DNA of 64,000 bases from Undaria pinnatifida (lineage: Eukaryota; Sar; Phaeophyceae; Laminariales; Alariaceae): NCBI GenBank assembly GCA_012845835.1, contig JABAKD010000023.1:16426702-16490701 (forward strand). Direction: 5' to 3'. Positions 54,401-64,000 of the stretch are shown here, in pieces. A model generated the notes under the pieces. It was given only the letters and a program-made list of their open reading frames with translations, was not told where the DNA came from and did not search any database. The translations under genes and the position numbers were made by a program. How positions within the stretch are numbered: position 1 is the first letter of the stretch; each line of letters starts with the position of its first letter.

Positions 54401-57114
54401 TTGGCGACGGTGCGTTGTAAGTGGCTCGACAGCTGACGCCAAGGCACCATGGGCCCCCAAACGGAAACTACCTGGGACACACCTTCCTTTCTTGACGCAT
54501 GAATCGGCGTATCGCAGACTCAGCACGGTCATATTTACGTCGGGCCTGAGCTGCTGCGACTCTCCCCTTCGCAAGCTCCAGCCGTAGGTTTGAGACTACT
54601 GGGACGTAGTTGTACATGGCGTCTTGCCCACGCTTCTTCTGCTGGGTTTGGGCAAAGTGGATTTCCTGTTCGGTTGGGACAACAGACGGCACACCGAACG
54701 AACAAAATGACATGGTAATGGCGACCACGTCAATCACAAAAGTTGACCGCGTGGAAACCACTCTGTCGTATTCGCGACAATAAAGCGGATGTGTTACAAC
54801 CCCCTTTGACTCTGATGACTGCGACCTTGCACTCCATCTCACCTTCTTGAGCCTGTGGTATCTGGTCTTGTGCTTTTTTGCGGCGGCCCTGGCCTCGGCC
54901 TTCCTCTTCTGAATCGCATCAAACTCGGCTGCTTGTGCTTCACCACGGCACGAGTCGGAATCCGACCCCCCAACCCACGCCGACCCCCCGAACCACTCAG
55001 GTTGTCCCCCGGGATCCTCCCCCGCTCCAGCCGCCGTCCCTTCGCCATGTGCTGCTGCTGTCTCCGCCCCACCCTCCACCCCACTTTTGTCCTCCATCTC
55101 ACCTTTCATCCCATCACCCTCAGTGCTTCCCGTCCCCAACCCAGTCCCCTCTTCTTCTGTTCCTTCGGCCGCCGCTTCCTTCCCGTCGCCACCTACATTT
55201 TTTCCGCCCGCACCATCCAACCCACCATCTCCGTCTTTTGCCTCAGCACCTTTCCTCTCCCCCTCCTGCCTCTCACGCTCCCTCTCCCTCTCCTCTTCCT
55301 CTTTCTTCTCTTCGCGCTGTTTCTCTACCTCCCTAACCCTTGCATCCGCCAACTCGTTCTGCTTCAGCCGCAAGTTCTCTGCGACTAAGTCCAGCCTCGC
55401 CTGTCGCCTCATGTCCGCAGCCTTCTCCGCCGCGGATTGCACTTTCTCTGCCGTCGTCGAGCCAAATGTAGCCTCTCGCCTCGCGTTGTAGGCAGCGACT
55501 TCGTCATCGAACGCTTCCTGGAACTTCTCGTCCTAGAGGGAGCGAAACGTTAATGAATGCTCAGCGACCAAAATAGATATGGGATTGTCCGTTGTACCCG
55601 TTCTCCCTCATTTTACTGTCCGGTTCCCGCATCAACCCTGCGACCCAGGTGGTGTTCGCCGGCAAAGAAACGACGAAAAACATACTACGGTACTGTAACT
55701 GTAACTCACTTGAACCTGGAACAGAGGGGGTGACACCGCGACCACAGGAAAAGGGGGAAACGTGCCGTCCCTCTTCGCAAAAGTTCCGAAGTGGCACCCT
55801 GCTTCTAACGTTGTATCCTTTCCAACTTCGGGGATGTCGGACAAGTCCTTTTGACGGGCTATCTGGCAGCCGTGCGTTAGCACCACGGCAACCTCCTCGA
55901 TAAGGCGCTCGCCGCCGTCTGCTCCAGCTACGCGGTACACAAGCTGGGCTTCGTCCGGCAGAAAGTCTCGGGAATGGCGGTAGTCGTCGACCGTATTCGT
56001 GCCCTTCCTACCCGTCCCGTGAAAAGGCGCTGCCCCCTGCGCATCATACTGCTTCCTGCTCTTCCTATCTATGGGGACGAGCATCTTCACTCGTAGTCGG
56101 AGCGCCTGTGAGGCCATCAGCATAGTCAAATCACCCCCCCAGCGCTTGGGTTCTCCGAAAAGAGCAACGGAAGCAATAACCATCTTGATGTTGCCTTGGC
56201 GAGTCGACAGAACGTCTCCCTCGCTAGAAAATCTGGCGTACTTCATGACCGCTTGGGGGTAGTAACGCGTGCAATTCCACAGGATGCCACCCTCCGATAC
56301 AAGCTCCTCCGCGTTTGCCGCGGTCCATGCGAGGACCGCAAGCTTTAGTGGAGCCCAGTACACATCAGAGCCCCAAATTCCCATCGCCAAGGCCCGCCAG
56401 GCACAGTTTCCGTCGCCGGCGACAAACTTCGCTATCCACCCCTCGTCGCGCACCTCCTTCGGGAGAACCATGGTGCCAAAGTAGTCGTGGGCAATCTTCT
56501 CGTCGCACACGTTGGAAGCAGGGGAGGGTGGATGGGGATTATAACGTACGGGCAAACAACGCAGGCTTCGAAGTGCCGTGCCCAGGCTGGAAGGGGTTGA
56601 TTTCTATGAAATATCGCCTTGCAGAAAACGCGTTCACGGTCACTGCAAACAGACGTGTTGGAGATCGCGCTACTTTGCCGGGACCCGGTATTCCAACCGG
56701 AGGCCTAAAGTTCTTCGCGGACAAAAGCGTATCATACACGCCCACCCCCTCGCGGCTACCGGTTACTGTTTCCACAAAAAGCAATATATCCACATTCTCA
56801 CTGTGAGCTCTAAGAAAAGATTCTGCATTGGAGTGTGAACCCTCCGCACCTCGTGCTTCGTGTCGTCTTTGTTCTCGCCCACAAGAGACTTTGGCACTGC
56901 TGGCAGCTCTCCGCATGTCGTTCCGAAAATTTTCTCCACAGCGCATGTGTTCGAAAAGTCCTTCACACGCTCGAATGGTGTTTTCGGTTTCCCCTGTACC
57001 CCATTTCCGTCAACCACCGACGCCGTGTCCCGTGCAGGTCTCGGTGCCACCACCCCATTGCAGAAACCTACGAGCTGCCGCAGTAGTTCTAAGGCCTTCG
57101 CCTCCGAGATAACA
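48415..57114 (-). CDS. OTU protease-MULE transposase fusion, 19 exons, 5' end unresolved
   Basis: Exons (high to low): 57114-56850, 56498-55710, 55532-54843, 54641-54483, 54124-53992, 53922-53720, 53587-53435, 53184-53046, 52707-52538, 52393-52296, 52243-52087, 51937-51728, 51379-51159, 50987-50840, 50685-50494, 50332-50250, 50062-49874, 49650-49533, 49344-48415. All acceptors end AG, all donors begin GT, and every phase joins without a stop, giving at least ~1,680 residues. Domains in order: OTU-type cysteine protease (GDGNCAWRALA, with WGGDLTMLMASQALRLRV downstream); Lys/Glu-rich coiled coil; acidic exons each followed by a Lys/Ala helix; C/H-rich finger region (RDCHSCP, CECDFRVAVAW, HAAAC); DDE core with D in VIQDNTCLTN (51181), D in VIITDADGA (50673) and E in QRVEGIF (49989); SWIM finger CTCLQILRRGLQCRH. 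The transposase moves the element; OTU proteins cut ubiquitin chains. A Kozak-type ACCATGG at 56471 is an alternative start just before OTU. Confidence 0.85.
55710..56498 (-). other. OTU-type cysteine protease domain (exon 2 of the MULE gene)
   Basis: DGNC is the signature of the OTU catalytic Asp and Cys, here in FVAGDGNCAWRALAMGIWG. Further on, RWGGDLTMLMASQALRLRVKML matches the family WGG..L.ALA....I.V pattern. The catalytic His is not certain; candidates are VVLTHGCQI and DDYRHSRD. Length from DGNC to the exon end (~230 residues) suits a full OTU fold. The domain joins the coiled-coil exon in phase 0 with a GTGAGT donor. Confidence 0.75.
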
Positions 57115-57141
57115 CTGACCGAAACAGCGCAGCAACAAAGG

Positions 57142-57195
57142 ACAGGATGGTCTCAGCATCACCCGCCTACAGGATGGTCTCAGCATCACCTGCCT
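57142..57195 (+). repeat. 27-bp tandem duplication
   Basis: ACAGGATGGTCTCAGCATCA then C(C/T)GCCT, twice, one mismatch. It lies just upstream of the first identified exon. Confidence 0.8.
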
Positions 57196-57294
57196 ATGTG
57201 CATTCTACACCCTGCCCGTACTGCTGTACTGCTGTAGGCACTACCGTCTACAAGAATTTAGAGTAGTTCCGTCGTAGAAGGATACACGCCGTTT

Positions 57295-57295
<1 letters not shown>

Positions 57296-57351
<56 letters not shown>
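57296..57351 (+). repeat. (CAG)18 trinucleotide tract
   Basis: Uninterrupted CAG for 56 nt (CTG on the gene strand). A strong GTAAGT donor on the minus strand lies just beyond at 57365-57360, so the tract may sit in the first intron or in the 5' untranslated part of the MULE gene. Confidence 0.95.
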
Positions 57352-57562
57352 CAACGTGCACTTACCAGGGCCGCAATTGGGGCCAGGTGGGGGTGGCCCC
57401 CCAAGAGTAGAGGCGTCATACACACGACGACACGATTACAGCAGTTGTCTGCTATCTCCCTTGACGTTTTGTATCTGAAGACATCAGTGCACCTGCGAAA
57501 CAAACCCATCCCAAGAATATGTTCTACTTGGACCGATCTGTAGACATGAGCGCACCTGCGGA

Positions 57563-57769
57563 GCAACTGCATGTGTGCATACCGGAGTATGCCCTGGGGT
57601 ATGCATACTGCGAGTACATGGCGCAAACTCCAAATTCAAACTCAAGGCAAAAAGTTCGCGCGGGTAGCAACTGCATGTGTGCATACCGGATGATGTCCTG
57701 GGGTATACATACTGCGAGGACATGGCGCAACTTTCAAATTCAAACACAAGGCAAAAAGTTCGCGCGGGT
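57563..57769 (+). repeat. 104-bp tandem duplication
   Basis: Two units starting GCAACTGCATGTGTGCATAC at 57563 and 57667, ending AAAAAGTTCGCGCGGGTA, with about ten differences. It lies in the subterminal right side of the MULE, upstream of its gene, and could hold regulatory sites. Confidence 0.85.
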
Positions 57770-57953
57770 ACGCGAAACACGCAGAGAGCCTAACTTGACC
57801 GGCAGTGACGGCAATCTTCGCAACGCCACGCTAGAACAGATTTGACATGGGCCGCTGCACACATGAGACACACCTCCTTTGCGGACGGGAAAGCAATGCG
57901 CCGCGGAGATCTTTGGCGGCTGGCGCGGGTGCCTGTGCTGCCTGTGCTGGGGC

Positions 57954-58248
57954 TGCTGCTGCTGTGGTGACGGCACCACGAAGGGAGCTCGTTCTGGACG
58001 ATTTTTCCATCTCCGGCTTCACGACTTGGATATGGAAGGGTCAGTGATGTGCAGACTACGTGCTGCTGTCTGCGGTGGTGTCGGCGTGCCTACAGGGCGC
58101 GACATCCAGCCTTCTTTGCGACCTCAAAGAGAGGTGCATGCTGTGTCCGATAAGCATAAACCAGAGGGTGGAAACCCGGGGATGGAGCTCTTTTGTCCCC
58201 TGTGTGTCAAAAAAATGACACCCACGTGTGTGTCATTATCACTCCCCC
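57954..58248 (-). repeat. MULE right terminal inverted repeat
   Basis: Reverse complement of the left terminus; the tip ends CACTCCCCC before GATGTACC. Inward it runs into (CTG)-rich sequence and GATCTTTGGCGGCTGGCGCGGGTGC, which also matches part of the third left subterminal repeat (near 47690-47720). Confidence 0.9.
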
Positions 58249-58256
58249 GATGTACC

Positions 58257-61200
58257 GGGCCAGCTTTTTGTAATCTTCGCCCGTGGAATTTTTGTGGAAA
58301 CCCCTATCGTATGTAGACTACTAGTCTAAAGGGAAAAAAAACAGAGTTTTGGGTGCGATGCCGCAAGGGATTACAGCCGCTCTGTGCCGCCATATCCCTT
58401 TTTGTGTCGACTACGAGTGTAGAGCGGGTGTTGACTAGGTTGCCTGTCCATCAGAATGTCACGCACGGCCGTGGTAGTCATCTATGCAACGAGTGCAATG
58501 CTGCTGTAGAGTGCTATATTCTGGCGATATCTTTTTACCGTTTGTTTGGTAGGATACGCGGAAGATGTGGCACCTTGGGACTCGAGACGTGCAGCATGCG
58601 GAAGGTTCACGAATAAATACAGCATGCTGAATTCCGCACGGAGAGTACAGATTGTCCTACCATTTAGCCTGGTGTGTAGCAGGTGCAGTATAGTACCGAT
58701 AGTAATAATCTTCAGTTGCAATCCGTACGTGTGCATGCGGCCTTTCGTGGGCCACACCACTGAGACGAGACTTGGGCCCATACAACGCACGTACGAATAC
58801 GCTGTCTGTATGTGCGAGGCTTGCACTGGCTTATACCGCAGCCTGGATTAGCTGCCTGTGTACGCTCCTCATGACATACTAAACAGACTTCGCCTTTCTA
58901 CCTTCGGCATTGCCCCCTGTAGGTATCGTTTGCTTTGCGCGCATGCACAGACAGCGACGACGCGGTCTCGACGTGTCAAAGCTTGACTGGAATCATATTT
59001 GTATCTGAAAATTATTCCTGCTCAGACCTCCTGCCCATCAGCCGTGGGTCCACCCTAGCCAAACCTGGGCGCTACTGGTTGGCACGCGCTACACGTTTGC
59101 GTAGGAATATCAAACGGCAGCCTCCCACTTAAGCGTTCTATCTTACTTTTGGCGGTACTCCGCCCACAATTCCATCTCTCACGTCAGTGTTGCCAACGTC
59201 ACCGTCTTCTCTAGTCCCTCGGTCGTCACATCACCCACTCCCCTCCCTAACACCAACACCCCATAACAAAAGGTAGACTGCCCCCTCCACCTCTACCCCG
59301 TTTACAGCACAAGCGAAGCCAGACGGTTCTGATCATGCTTGAGCTGTTTGCGACGCAGGGACCCTCGGAAGAGTGGTGTTTTTGCTGGTGTTGTTGCTAT
59401 ATTGCCCGCTTCGCTTCAACGTCTTTCTTGAATTCCTGCGAAAAAGTTGCACTCGCAGCCTTCCGCCTCTAGTCGGTCGGCCAGCACCTCGTTCTGGAAT
59501 TGCTACAGCTTCATTCCGGCTCGCCGCAAAGGCAGTGAAGTCCAGTACCTGCGGGGTTCTCCCTTTCGAGATGCTAAGGTGGCGAAAGGCTTGACGATAG
59601 TGTCCCGGCAGACATCCTGCTAACGGCGCGAACAGATCAAACAGCAAGGAGGACACAGGGGATGGCGACACGAGGGGTTATCTGTCACTGAAAACTCAAT
59701 GCTATCATAACGCCGCAATTCGAAGTGGCAACGGGATAAAGGCAGGCAGTATACATTGAGTCCAAAGAACGATGCACGAATGCAGCTCCATACAGAGCAG
59801 CTGGTGTTCAACCGTCACCTCCAGATATAGCGAAAAAAATGCAAACCCCACGCCGGTCTCGCTAACAATCTGCGCGGCCACTAGCCCAGAAAAAATCCAC
59901 GGCATGTGATATCTTCTTCAATCCCCCCATTAAAAAGTAGGGTCGACTACCGCCAGGCTGTATCTCCGGAAAATTGTCTATCAGCATAGAGCGTAAACCT
60001 CTAGCAAACGCTAGCAACTCCGAGTCCGGTTCCCTGTGCCGTCGTTGGAATTACGGGGGATTTTAGCGTCGACAACGATCCTTGAGAGGGGTGGCCAGAA
60101 CTAGAGTTCACCGCGGCTGGTTTGGACGCAGAGCGAGCGACTGCAATTGAATTACGAGCGAAATCGACCCATAAATAGTGCTGCCTACTTGGTACATTGC
60201 AACTCTCCCTTGTGCTTAGCACGCTTCCCTCCGGCATATGCCTACTGTACTATTTCGCTAAATATGAAGACATCATACGCGATGGCACGCAAACATTAGT
60301 TTTCGACGATGCTGACTGCGCCCAGGTGAGTTGAGTTATTAATTGACGATCTCCAAAGATCCCAACCATACCGAAGTCGCGTTTTTATTGCGGACGTGAC
60401 AGTGAGCCGATTTTAGTCAATGCGGTCAAACTTTGTGTGGCGCCGTACAACGGTATAGCTCCAATGATCTACGAAGCAATCGAGCCGCCCTGTCCAAGAT
60501 ATTTCTTTGTGTTGTCTACCCATAGCTATGCAGCCCCCCCCCGTTCCCCCCGGCGCAAGCACGTCTAAACTCACCTTGATGGAATAAAATCGAAGGCCGG
60601 ATCCAATAGGCCAAGGTCTTCCGCACCCGGCATAATTTTGTCGGGGGCTCCAAGTGAGACTCGCCGTCTGGGGCGCTGGAAAATGGGATGATAGGAAGAC
60701 AGATTTTGGGGACAGGCGATAAGCAGCAAGGCGATATTTCCGCCAACCGGTCATGGCGTACGAGGCATGCAATCGTTTGCAATCCCAGGTACACGCACGA
60801 AACAAGGAAAAAAAAGGCGCCTGAGACGCGACCTCATTGTACTCGCTCACATGGTTCGCACTCCAAGCGCAATCTTTATCTTTGTCACCTGTGATTCTTC
60901 AAGTGTTTTTTAAGTAAATTGGTACTCAACCCCGACACGATATATAACACGCCGGAGGGTTTGAAACTTACCAGCACAACCTAACGTATCACTGTGCTTG
61001 CTAGGACAGAACGACTGCGCGAAGTATCATTTTCTTCCGGCCCAACGGGCGTCTTCTGCTTGACTCGCTGCCTTGTCATACCAAAACAGTGGCGGCCGGA
61101 CGGATTCGACCACAAAGAAAGTAGAAAACATCAAGGGGTCAACGGCGGTATGCTCACCAATGCATATTTCACACTGACGGGGCGGTTTTGGATTCAGCAC

Positions 61201-62640
61201 CAAAATTGAAAACTGAACGTAGAAGTTTATTACATGGGAAGAGCACATGAACATTTACAACTGACACTCACCGCATCGCTCTCCCCGGGAATGCTATGCA
61301 TGGTTTTGCGCCGATATCGTCCGTCACGGCTCTGAGCCCCACTCCACGAACAGGCGCATGATTGGTGCGCGTGGTGGCCTTCACGCCCACCGCGCAACGT
61401 CCTAAAAGAGTGGTAGGGAACAGCATCACCAGTCACACGTCAGCAGGCAGAAACAGTCTGGACGCCATTTCGCCAATACTGTACATCTGAGGAGGGGAAG
61501 AACGTGAAAGTATGCGAGGTATGGGATGGAAACAAGTTCAAGAGATGAACGTCCACGGTAGAACGTGACGCGCATCACACGCGTTGCGGTGCACGTTGCT
61601 CAAGCCTGAACGAGACATGAACGAATCGTCCCTCCGCGCCATCTACTCGACAACCAGTCAACCTCACCTTAACGCGGCGGAATCCTTTCCCGTTGTCCGC
61701 GTTTCTCACTCCTGCCAAAGGCCGTATTGTGCTCCCGATGGATGCTTCGGCGTTGAGGTTCCCATCAATCTATGAGCATCTTTTTTTTCAAGAAGCAAGG
61801 GCGAAGAGAGAAACGGTGCTGTACAGATGCTGCTGACTCCTATCTTGGATGACTTGAGGTTCCTACCAACCAGAGTACAGTACCTGTGCACTTGACAACC
61901 TGTGTACTCGGACAATCTGTGCTAGTGTACATAAGTATACGGCGACAGTTGCTCGGCGATACGAACAGCAGGACACCGTAAACAACAGCAGCAACATCCT
62001 CAACAGCTAGCGTAACCGACACAGCTAATACTGATACTGTACAGCATAAATCCTAGCTTTTGCAGCGGCTACTGCTGCTTCATGTGACAGTTGCTGTTGC
62101 CATGCCTATCACTGCCGCTGTTATTCCACACCTGGGAAAACAGTATATCGACTACGTGCGCGGTGTGCATGTTGTCCGGCAATACGGTACGTGCGTTGGG
62201 GAGCCGCGGGCAGCAGTAGCCGTATAAGGACAGCAGCAGCAGTAGCAGCAGTAGCAGCAGCAGCTGCAGCAGCAGAGGTCTAAAAAAGTAATTGACACAG
62301 CTTCTATCACTCTATACATGTAGCAACCCAGTTGCCACTGCTGCCGCTGTCACGCGTTGCTGTTGATGGTGAACCTTTTCCCGCCAATGTCCTCCACGTG
62401 TGACTACGCGATGACTGTGCTCAACGCGTGCAATAATAGGATGCCGCAGACAGCAGCCGCGACCGCCGCAGCAGCCGCTCAAAGCAATGTGCATTACCTC
62501 TACCACTGTACAGTAGCAACCCCAGCAGTCTGTTACCCTCTGCGGCGTACCTAGTACTGTTACTGCCGCTGTCCGCGGCCTATTGTTGTTGCAACACAGC
62601 AGTTAAAAAGTTGGTAGCTGCTGTTTCGTGCACTGGTCGC
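58257..62640. other. Long stretch with no recognised gene
   Basis: No conserved domain or convincing exon chain. Isolated coding-like pieces exist: a + strand open segment ending at a GTGAGT donor near 60328 (..DGTQTLVFDDADCAQ) and a minus-strand one ending at GTGAGT near 60577, but neither has partners I can connect. CTG/CAG-rich sequence increases from about 61960 to 62580. Confidence 0.5.
62205..62275 (+). repeat. CAG/TAG-type trinucleotide-rich tract
   Basis: Mixed CAG, TAG and AGC triplets (CAGCAGCAGCAGTAGCAGCAG and similar). Low-complexity sequence. Confidence 0.8.
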
Positions 62641-62651
62641 ATCCGTGCGCT

Positions 62652-63026
62652 ATGTATTCGTGCAATGGAGCGTACGAAGACACCGCCTACAAACCTGACC
62701 AGAATCTAGTCAAACGAAGCCTACGAGACAACGATACACAACCAATCAAGCGCATGAAAGTACCAGCGAAAGCATCACCCTTCTACTCACGATATTGCTG
62801 CATGTTGCTGGCCTTGCTGCTGCGCGTGCGGCACGGAAAACAGACTCGCCCGGTCAGGTCAATCAAGGCTCCAGTGTCGCTCCAACTAGACCCGATCTGT
62901 ATCGCTTTTTTGGCGGTGGTGGTTGTCGACGCAGGGGGCCATCCTCACCGAAAACGTTGGCTTTTTAGGGTCTACCAGTATGTGCACGGTGATCCCCAGC
63001 TCATGACATTCCAGGAATGTGTGTAG
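62652..63026 (+). CDS. Possible short reading frame, unknown product
   Basis: 125 codons from ATG (MYSCNGAYED) to TGA with a hydrophobic patch (CIAFLAVVVVDAGG). The opposite strand is also open over part of it. No family recognised and no codon or splice evidence; it could be chance. Confidence 0.15.
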   Translation: MYSCNGAYEDTAYKPDQNLVKRSLRDNDTQPIKRMKVPAKASPFYSRYCCMLLALLLRVRHGKQTRPVRSIKAPVSLQLDPICIAFLAVVVVDAGGHPHRKRWLFRVYQYVHGDPQLMTFQECV

Positions 63027-63097
63027 AAGGGCATTCGAGCTTCTAAAATGTGGGTAGTGTTCGAGTGGGGAGCGTGCAGAGCAGTTTGAATTGCGGC

Positions 63098-63235
63098 GCG
63101 ATGCAAAGCAAATGCAAAGCAGAATAGAGCCTTTTGATTGGTCAATGCAAAGAAAAATGGGGTTTCGATACAATGGGTGCATTACGATGCAAAGCAAATA
63201 AAGCTCTATGATTAATCAATGCAAAGCAGATCTGG
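63098..63235 (+). promoter_or_regulatory. ATGCAAAG repeats with an inverted CCAAT box
   Basis: ATGCAAAG occurs at 63101, 63112, 63144, 63187 and 63219, and GATTGGTCAATGC (an inverted CCAAT box) at 63135. A GATT(G/A)(G/A)TCAATGCAAAG block occurs twice (63135 and 63210), spaced ~75 bp. The cluster lies 290-430 bp upstream of the ATG of the next gene, so it may be its promoter. Confidence 0.45.
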
Positions 63236-63524
63236 CCCGCTGCGTTCAAGACTCGCCCCCAAGTGGAAGATTGAACGAAGGAAATCTGGGGTTTGTGGAG
63301 AGGTACTGAATCGTTGGCCGGATTGAAGAGAGGGGGTGGGGAAGAGGTTTATCGAGTCAGTGAGGGACCAGTTGGTTGAATTAGGAAGACAGAGGCTGGG
63401 AAGGGTTTGAGAGAAAAAGGAAGAAGACCTGAGTACGGGACTCTACTCGTGGGTGTGTGCGAGCAGGGGTCTGGCACTTGGGGGGAAGGTGGCGAGTTGA
63501 AAGAAGAAGGGGGTTCAATATCTG

Positions 63525-64000
63525 ATGTCGGGAAAACACGCGAGTGCTCAGGAAGCAGCGGCGGCTGCTGCGGCTGCATGGAAAGCGGCGCACCCACTGG
63601 GCGTGGATGAAGGAGGGGAAGAAGGATCAGGCAGTGCTGCGGCTGCTGCGGCTGCTGCTGCGGCTGCTGCTGCTGCTGCGGAAAACGCTGTGGCTGATGC
63701 GGCTGCTGCTGCTGCGGATGCGGCTGCGGCGGCCGCTGCTGCTGCGAACGCTGCAGCGGCTGATGCTGCGGGAAATGCGGCGGAACACGACGACGGTGAC
63801 GTTGTTGGTGGGTTGGTTCAACTTGGAGCTCAGGACGCACCGGGAGCAATACAAGGTGGGAACGGGGGAGGGGGTGTCGCGGGTGGGGGTGCCGTCGGTG
63901 GTGTCGCGGGTGGGGGTGCAGTCGTTGGTCAGCAGGGTATACCACAGATACCGGTTGCAGATCAGACAAGCCAGAACACCCTTCGCATTTCCAACATAGT
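63525..64000 (+). CDS. Ala/Gly-rich protein, N-terminal part (runs off window)
   Basis: ATG at 63525 opens a frame of 158 codons without a stop to the window end. It starts MSGKHASAQEAAAAAAAAWK, then an acidic stretch (VDEGGEEGSGS), long Ala runs broken by ENAVAD and DAA, HDDGDVVGG, and a Gly-rich part with VAGGGAVGG repeated, ending QIPVADQTSQNTLRISNI. Ala codons alternate GCT and GCG with Asp/Glu/Asn interruptions, which argues for selection on protein and not simple slippage. The GC-rich composition matches the MULE exons. Product unknown; a low-complexity N-terminus of a nuclear protein or of another element is possible. Confidence 0.5.
   Translation, partial: MSGKHASAQEAAAAAAAAWKAAHPLGVDEGGEEGSGSAAAAAAAAAAAAAAAENAVADAAAAAADAAAAAAAAANAAAADAAGNAAEHDDGDVVGGLVQLGAQDAPGAIQGGNGGGGVAGGGAVGGVAGGGAVVGQQGIPQIPVADQTSQNTLRISNI

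Larger units (their letters stand above)
46465..58248 (-). mobile_element. Complete Mutator-like transposon (MULE), 11.8 kb
   Basis: Long terminal inverted repeats (46465-46760 and 57954-58248) starting GGGGGAGTGATAATGACACAC, flanked by GATGTACC on both sides (46457-46464; 58249-58256), an 8-bp duplication as expected for Mutator elements (9 bp if one C is included). Inside is one long minus-strand gene encoding an OTU domain, coiled coil, zinc-finger-like region, DDE transposase and SWIM finger. The 5' end of the gene faces the right terminus; the left 2 kb carries three subterminal repeats. The inverted repeats are nearly identical and the gene is open through 19 exons, so this copy may still be active. 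Confidence 0.93.

Noticed and set aside
54855..55491. Plus-strand Pro/Ser-rich frames opposite the coiled-coil exon
   Set aside because: Reverse translation of the Glu/Lys/Gly-rich MULE exon; the splice chain supports the minus strand.
59333..60850. Minus-strand frames of 110-145 codons right of the MULE
   Set aside because: One ends at a good GTGAGT donor, but no continuing exon or domain could be found, so I did not call a gene.
63544..63999. Leu/Arg-rich plus-strand frame in the poly-Ala region
   Set aside because: It is the +1 frame of the Ala codons and starts from a non-ATG codon; the Ala frame starts at a real ATG.

Overview
The window is nuclear DNA of a eukaryote: genes are split by GT-AG introns, there are no prokaryotic operons or ribosome-binding sites, and most of the sequence is transposable elements and recent segmental duplications. 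Abundant CAG/CTG and AGC runs, GC-rich coding exons and many short introns would fit a brown alga or another stramenopile. That is an inference from style; no rRNA, organelle or marker gene is present to prove it.

Layout. 1-44763 is dominated by a gene-carrying repeat, family A (seven copies, six on + and one inverted), made of a Cys-rich exon 1, a long intron with internal repeats, a 56-codon exon 2, a 35-codon exon 3, and a GC hairpin followed by CTTGT at the 3' edge. The copies are broken by later insertions: a TRIM-like miniature LTR element in A1 and A7, a 360-bp insertion in A2, a complete Ty3/gypsy retrotransposon with an extra tandem LTR (6229-15165) in A3, a 5.4-kb non-coding element with 0.95-kb direct repeats (18087-23491) in A5, a MULE-like fragment (24192-25231) in A5, and a 3.9-kb element full of poly-G tracts (28911-32773) in A6. 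Two tandem units of a second family (B, 34257-36495) share the hairpin/CTTGT terminus with A, so A and B may be Helitron-like elements carrying different cargo. The left end of the poly-G element recurs inverted at 38960-39638 next to the inverted A copy. Family C (about 840 bp) occurs at 38043 and as a tandem pair at 44768-46443.

46465-58248 is a complete Mutator-like DNA transposon (MULE): about 295-bp terminal inverted repeats, an 8-bp target duplication (GATGTACC on both sides), three 460-bp subterminal repeats, and one large minus-strand gene. That gene can be followed through 19 exons whose phases and GT-AG sites all agree. It encodes an OTU-type cysteine-protease domain, a charged coiled-coil region, acidic exons, a C/H-rich zinc-finger-like region, a MULE DDE transposase core and a SWIM zinc finger in one reading frame of at least about 1,680 residues. 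This is the strongest candidate for an undescribed system here.

The second notable system is the gypsy element: near-identical LTRs, a tRNA primer site, Gag, Pol and integrase, and in each LTR a five-block heat-shock element suggesting stress-responsive transcription. 58257-63524 shows little coding signal. At 63525 a plus-strand poly-Ala/Gly-rich reading frame starts and runs off the window.
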